DNA from: Klebsormidium nitens
Lineage: Eukaryota > Streptophyta > Klebsormidiophyceae > Klebsormidiales > Klebsormidiaceae
Direction of reading: 5' to 3'
NCBI GenBank assembly: GCA_000708835.1
Contig: DF237077.1
Span: 1-64,000, forward strand
Length of the DNA: 64,000 nt
A model generated the notes under the pieces. The model saw nothing but the letters and a program-made list of their open reading frames with translations, made no database searches and was not told the origin of the DNA. The translations under genes and the position numbers were made by a program. Of this stretch, positions 58,959 to 64,000 are shown in pieces (the stretch's first letter is position 1; every line of letters starts with the position of its first letter).

Positions 58959-61900
58959 GGTGTCAGGCAATGAGAGGCGGCTTGGCTGATCGAATGTGGA
59001 TTGGGAATGTGCTTGGCAATTGAGGAGCGGAATGCGGATCTGAAGAATGAGCTTTTCTCATGACGTTTAAATACCTGCTTGTGCACTGCAGGGTCGGCCC
59101 TAGATCTCCTACGGTGCCCTGAGTCTGCTCAAGTTCAACTGATCTACCTCAGATTGTACGTGCTGAGAACCAGTACCGGCGCCAACCTGCTGGTCGGGCA
59201 AACGGCCCCTCACTCCCATTTAACTAAGTTGTCTAGTGTCTCCTGTCTTTCCGCTGAAGCTGAGAGACTCAATAGGAAAACTCATTCTACTTCGTTCTAC
59301 TGCAGGTTCTGCAGCTTGTAACGGTTGCCATAGACTTAAATGGTCCAAAGTAGTATCTAGGCGCACCCAATATGCTAGCAGGGCAGCTGCTCAGATACAT
59401 CTGCGATCATGGGCAGGCTTGTCGGTTAAACAATATACCTAGGATGACATTGACACAAGGTATGCACATGCAAACCTAAGTGTCTTCAAGGCAATCCGTG
59501 ACGGCCGTTAACTACTGTAGGTGACCGGGCGCCGGTAAAGCCATATCAGGTCACAGGTGTAATCGGAGTCAGTAGGTAGCTGCTGCTACGGTACTAGGAT
59601 TCCTAGGTGCTGTAATACTAATTAATGCTACAACACCTACCGTACAACCCGCGTAGTACCTACCTATTGCGGGCTGCTCATAGTACTTGTATAGAGGTAC
59701 ATGAGTACCTATCACGTACTACCTATTTAGTACCGGTCGGGTAATCCTTCGGAGTCCGGACGACCGTAGTAGGTACCTGAACTTACGGTCGCTGTGGGTA
59801 CACGTCGACCAACTACCTAATACGGTAGTAACATTTGTACGACTGTACACGTCGCGTACCGTAGCTCATAATATCAGGTGTCGTAATACCGGCATAATGA
59901 TTGGGTCGAGATCGTCAAAATCCGCTGCATCATTTAGGTGACAGGTCGCCTCTGCATTATCGCCCGGTCGGCATTTGCCATTCATGATTCCGAGCTACTA
60001 CCTATGCGCAATGCAGCGGCGGCCAGGCTGCAGCTAGCAGGAGCCTGGAGGGCTGTAGGCAGAGCTGTAGGCTCCTAGGCAGCTGTTGCACACATGGACC
60101 ATCGAAGTTTGAAGTCATGATGAGGTAACCACGTCACTGGGACGGGTAGTGTTAATTTGGTGGTAATAGGCCCCTGGGCATAGGTGCGGACTCACCGCGG
60201 AGCAGGTACCTAGTATATTTTGCAGGGTTAGGGTTTCTAGTCATAGCTCGCCGGAGCATATCAAATCTTCACCTCTTGTTATCTTTCCTGAGTTTCATGT
60301 AAATGGCCCAGGCCCCAGGGAGAGTACCAGATTCGATTTCAGGCCCCGTATGTTTCGGGCAGCTTGACTGCGATATTGAGCTGCTGTCTCAGACTTCAGT
60401 CCGCAGCGCGTATGCTAACGACCGTCGTAGGTACAGCTGTGCTTTTAGGAAGTGCCGGAGACGTACTTGTACGGAGTGCCACTCCTTAGAAACGGCGAAC
60501 CTCACCAAATCATCTTTTCCGATTGCCTTGCGGGGAATAACCTCACCCAGAAGTCGGAACCGTTACATTACGAGTTCTCTAGCCTGCACATGAGCGCAGT
60601 GGCTGCAGTGGGCCAGAGTCCAAAGTCCAAACAGCTGGCCGCACATGTTCGAGTAACTTCAGCAGGTCGTAAGACTTGACTATTCACTAGATAGTAGGGC
60701 CGGGTACTGCCAACTTAGTGCCAACAGTTATGGCCGGCATGTTCTGCACAGAAGAACCTGAGAGGGATAAAGTAAACCACAAACTTGAAGGTGACGTTGA
60801 AGGTGCTGAATGATGATGAAGTGCGAGGTTTGGACTCTGGAGTAGGCTCGGCCAGTCAAAGTACGGTACTTGGTCCAATTTGAACAAAGCACATTGTTCT
60901 ACTGCAGTATGGTTTGATTTGATACTTATTATCGTTACGGCCGCTTGCGCTGCTTTAGAACAGGCCCAATACTTTGAATAGGATGGTCTCGATGTGCACC
61001 TGTGAAGTGAAAGACATAGCAACTTGCTGTAAAAAACTTGTAAGCTTATGTAGAGCTGGCAAGGTCGTCACCGTACCCCCACCGTACCGTCCTGATTAGC
61101 TCGAGTGCATGTGCCGCATTGCATTTTTCGTACGCATGTTGGTTGCTGTAGAGCAAATGAACTATCTTGTTCCCATGCAAATGGATAGCCATCTTAGCAC
61201 GTAAGATCAGTTGATTTGAAGTGTTTGCGACCGGCACCCCGGAGCCGCCAGGTTGCTATTGATGACTAAAAAGAAAAATCAGAATCCAATACCACATGCT
61301 TGGCAAATACCTGGCCTGACCTTTGCAGGAAACGTGCAACTTAGAGCTAGATAGGCTCGCTCATGCATGATCATTCAAATTTTAAGATGATGAGCCCGAT
61401 TCTGTATCAAGCTTATACGGCCGTAAGCTTGCCAGCTGCTCGAAGCACGGCATATGACGGTTGGCACGGCACTCATGCCATGGGCAGGCCTCTGCATGAA
61501 GCTGGCCGCGCTGCGCTCCAATGCACTATATAAGCGGGCCCAGAAACAGCATTGATGGCCAGGTTATGGTGGCAGGCTATAACCTCGACCGACACTTAAC
61601 CAATCGTCAATACCATCTGGCATTCATGGATTCGTAAAGGTACGCGTGAAAAGCAGTTCTCCCGGAGTCCCACATTGAATCGTTCGTTTGCAAATTTGTC
61701 AAGGATGATGCTTTTGGCTCCGTACTCCTTGCAAATGAGTAGATCCTTGAATCTGCACGAGTTAAATGATCCCATATGTAACATTCTTTCTGAGTGTTAA
61801 GTCATCACACCGTACTTCAGCTACAATTGCTCGACTGGCCTTCCCTAAAGACCATGCTTTGCAAAGAATGATAGTCTATTGTCCTCCAGGCTGATTGCAG

Positions 61901-62009
61901 GGTGCACTCGTATCACCTCTTTGATTGCTGTTGACACTGACCAGCTAATGACTATCGGCTTTGACAAAGGACCTGAAATGGCCGGGAACTGCACATAATT
62001 TGCAAGCTA
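58959..62009. other. Gene-poor region between the tectonin gene and the 62010 gene
   Basis: About 3 kb with no gene I can defend. From about 59480 to 59900 the sequence is unusually rich in GTACCTA/TAGGTAC words. A copy of the dispersed repeat lies at 60183-60238. Two overlapping frames at 60303-60679(+) are open for about 75-96 codons but show no domain. A near-palindrome AAGCTTATACGGCCGTAAGCTT lies near 61409. Confidence 0.45.
60183..60238 (-). repeat. Dispersed repeat, copy E
   Basis: On the minus strand: AAACCCTAACCCTGCAAAAT, then a TACCTGCTCCGC core, with a shortened end. Block order matches copy B. Confidence 0.55.
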
Positions 62010-63953
62010 CTATCCTGTTCCTTGCGTGAGGGGAACGCTCCCGCGCACGTCGACATATAGCTCAGCATCCTGCTGCGTGAGGCCAGCTGACGTCAGGCCG
62101 TTCACGAGGGCCTGCTTGTACGTTTCTGACGGGGGCCGCGTACTAAATGCTCCGTTCAGAAACTCACCGGCGTAGTCTTCCGAGCAACTGCAGTGGAACG
62201 TAGAGACGAATCGTTATCGGGAATGGACCGGACCTTGTTTTTGTGAGACATCGTGCAACCCTGACATGCCTCCGCAAGACTGGCAGCTCGTCGAATTGTG
62301 AAGAAAGGGATGGACAGGAAGGTTACTGATGGGGCGGCGTATTCAATGCTCCGGCTCAGGAATCTCCGCGTAGTTTGCCGAGCGGCTACGACTCTTAAAT
62401 GGGAGTCGGCACTCCCTTCTGCTAGGAATTGGCACTATGCCTCCATACGACTTGCAGCACGTCATAACGAGGCGGAGGAAAGGCGAGAATCCAAAGGATC
62501 AGTGGCAATCCGCCGGACGAGAGAGCGCGCCGGACGAACGTTTACTTGGTCATGGTGGTAAGAACAAAACTGGGCGGTGATCCACAAAAGAATAGATCAG
62601 AAAGAGATCGCTGCTCACGTGAATGTTAGAACGGGTTCCCCGGCATGGTCTCCGAGATAGAGGATGTTGCCATACCACCGGTCCTGGAACAAGAAAGTGC
62701 AGCGATCAACATTCTGAAGCACCATCAAGGCAAAGTCAGGCCCGAGAGTGCGAGCACAAGGTACATGCAATATGAGTTTCCCAGGGATTCAACCATTCGG
62801 CAAGCGCTTGTCACGACGTGAACTTGACATTTAGAAACCAGATGTGGGCGAAGGGTTCTCCCTGATTGCGTTCTCGTCGCATTGTCAATCACCACTCCGT
62901 TCGAGATCCTCAGCTGGATTGCAGGGACCGCCGCTAGGCATGATTGGATGGCTCGAAGCAGCCGCTTTCCCCTCTCATACCCTTCCCTTTCCCGCCAATC
63001 TCTGCAGAGTGACCCTCACCTGCAGGGAAGCCAGGCCGGGCGGCGACGCGTTTCCCGAGCGCAGCTCCGGCAGGTCTGCTGCAGCTATGAATGGTGTCGC
63101 CACGTCAGAAGGAAGTATCCGGTTCTCCTGCGCTACCACTTGGTTGAACTGCTCCAGCCTGGAAACACGAAAACGGACTCACGTTTCGTGAGCACGTAGA
63201 CGCAGAAACAGCAGCGTCCAGACGAAAGCGACCCGCGGAAACCAGGGGACTCACTTCTGCATACACGGCCAGTCTCTCTTCCAAGTTGCTTACAGCGTGA
63301 CTTCTGCCGGTAGTCCGTACTCTGCAAATCAAAGACAAACCGGACCAAAGAACTTGCTTCCATGAATCAAAGGAGAAGACAGAAGAGGGGGGGTGCACAT
63401 AGTTTACGCCGTCTCTTCTCCACTACTGAAAACTGTCCCGACTTTACCCATCGACGAAACAGGGCCCATCGCAAGATGCAGTCGCAAGATTCCGCTCACG
63501 TGATCCGGTAGGCCCGCAGGATCGCCGTCGATTCCGCCCCCGGCATATTGTACGGCAGCAGGAAGGCCACACCGCCATCGCCCCACCGCGCAGTCGACTT
63601 GTGGCCAAAGAAGAGCCGTCGGCGGACCAGGAATGTCTCTTTGGCGGTCGGCGGAGCTGGGTCCGTCGTGCCAGCGCAGGCCGTACCCATGATGTTGAGC
63701 TGCAGCCACAGGGTATTGAAGTGGTTGTGACAGCCATTATGGCCAAGCATAATAAGCCACCTTCCGGGAACGGGTGGGGTTAGTATTGGAGTTCAGGGTG
63801 GGCACCGGTGCGGAGCAGGTGTTGGAACAAATGTCAATATCAGCTTTGTCTTGATGTAACTTGCTCTTTCATTACTCTTTCCAGAAAATCATGGTTGTTA
63901 GCCAGCTTGATCAGAAGACCGCGCAACGTACTTTGAGGATTCCCCCCTGCCAT
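62010..63953 (-). CDS. Unrecognised multi-exon protein, probably 5'-partial
   Basis: Six exons join in phase: 63861-63953, 63500-63699, 63255-63321, 63020-63148, 62619-62683, 62010-62187, for 243 aa ending at TAG. Parts that look conserved are GLLIKLANNHDFLERVMKEQ, LFFGHKSTARWGDGGVAFLL, NLEERLAVYAE, DRWYGNILYLGDHAG and SAGLTQQDAELYVDVRGS. I do not recognise the family. There is no membrane segment or obvious signal peptide. The first Met is doubtful: the frame stays open upstream to a CAG acceptor about 18 bases before the ATG, so an earlier exon may lie beyond 64000. The 63255-63321 to 63020-63148 junction needs the second of two nearby CAG acceptors to keep phase, and the first donor (GTTACA) is weak. 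Its last intron carries a degenerate copy of the final exon's start. Confidence 0.6.
62140..62510 (-). repeat. Intronic degenerate copy of the terminal exon's acceptor region
   Basis: The region around the last exon's acceptor and first 50 bases (62140-62300) recurs at about 62331-62500 with 60-75% identity by eye: AATGCTCCG...CAG(A/G)AA...CCG(G)CGTAGT and ATGCCTCC(G/A)...GACT(G/T)GCAGC. The offset is about 170-200 bases. Upstream of the real acceptor on the minus strand, the copy lies within the intron. Confidence 0.6.
63762..63822 (-). repeat. Dispersed repeat, copy D
   Basis: On the minus strand: ACCTGCTCCGCACCGGTGCC, then CACCCTGAACTCC and an AACCCCACCCGTTCCCGG tail. It lies in the first visible intron of the 62010 gene and shares core and tail with copy C. 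Confidence 0.6.
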
Positions 63954-64000
63954 GGTGATATCTTTCCGACTCTGTAAGCACGGGCTTGCCACTTGTCCAG

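Noticed and set aside
60303-60679. Two overlapping short frames, as a small gene
   Set aside because: There is no domain. The only intron that would join them (about 18 bases) is too short, and codon use is not like that of the neighbours.
61405-61432. Near-palindrome AAGCTTATACGGCCGTAAGCTT as an element terminus
   Set aside because: Short, single and without a partner terminus nearby.
1-64000. tRNA, rRNA or CRISPR loci
   Set aside because: I looked for B-box-like GGTTCGA motifs with a partner A-box, for conserved rRNA words and for evenly spaced direct repeats with unique spacers. None held up. The regular arrays at 8620 and 10281 are splice-boundary duplications.

Overview
The window looks like nuclear DNA of a green plant-lineage organism, most probably a streptophyte (charophyte) alga of the Klebsormidium type. 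That placement is an inference from three things: intron-rich genes with short GT-AG introns and GC-ending codons, a RAE1 protein almost superimposable on the land-plant form, and plastid-type presequences. Nothing here is prokaryotic: there are no operons, Shine-Dalgarno sites or CRISPR arrays. Exons were assigned by hand from splice sites, and in nearly every gene the intron phases close exactly, which is the main support for the models.

Layout. 344-2518(-): SET/MYND (SMYD-type) lysine methyltransferase whose first exon(s) are unresolved. 3930-13256(+): VPS50/syndetin of the EARP tethering complex, 18 exons. 13257-15858: gene-free, with a long inverted repeat. 15859-20942(+): Aurora-like Ser/Thr kinase, 11 exons. 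20943-22449: gene-free. 22450-26874(-): GxGD intramembrane protease (signal peptide peptidase-like) with a long presequence-like N-terminus. 27503-34029(+): a fusion of a VCPIP1/A20-type OTU deubiquitinase with an E2 fold that has lost its catalytic cysteine. 35561-39283(-): RAE1 mRNA-export WD40 protein. 41024-44564(-): F-box/LRR protein. 45207-46280(+): small conserved protein of unknown function. 47327-51658(-): TLDc protein with a myristoylation-type start. 51659-56007: mostly unassigned, with coding-looking patches. 56008-58958(-): six-blade tectonin (lectin-like) propeller behind a plastid-type transit peptide. 58959-62009: unassigned. 62010-63953(-): unrecognised protein, probably continuing past the window edge.

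The genes are a housekeeping mix (endosomal recycling, mRNA export, proteolysis, ubiquitin, kinase signalling) with no sign of co-regulation beyond head-to-head pairs. The two most unusual signals are the OTU-dead-E2 fusion and a pattern seen in three introns of two genes. In these introns, degenerate tandem copies of the real 3' splice site plus the start of the next exon lie just upstream of that exon. A dispersed repeat family with an AAACCCTAACCC-like head and a CTCCGCACC core occurs at least five times.
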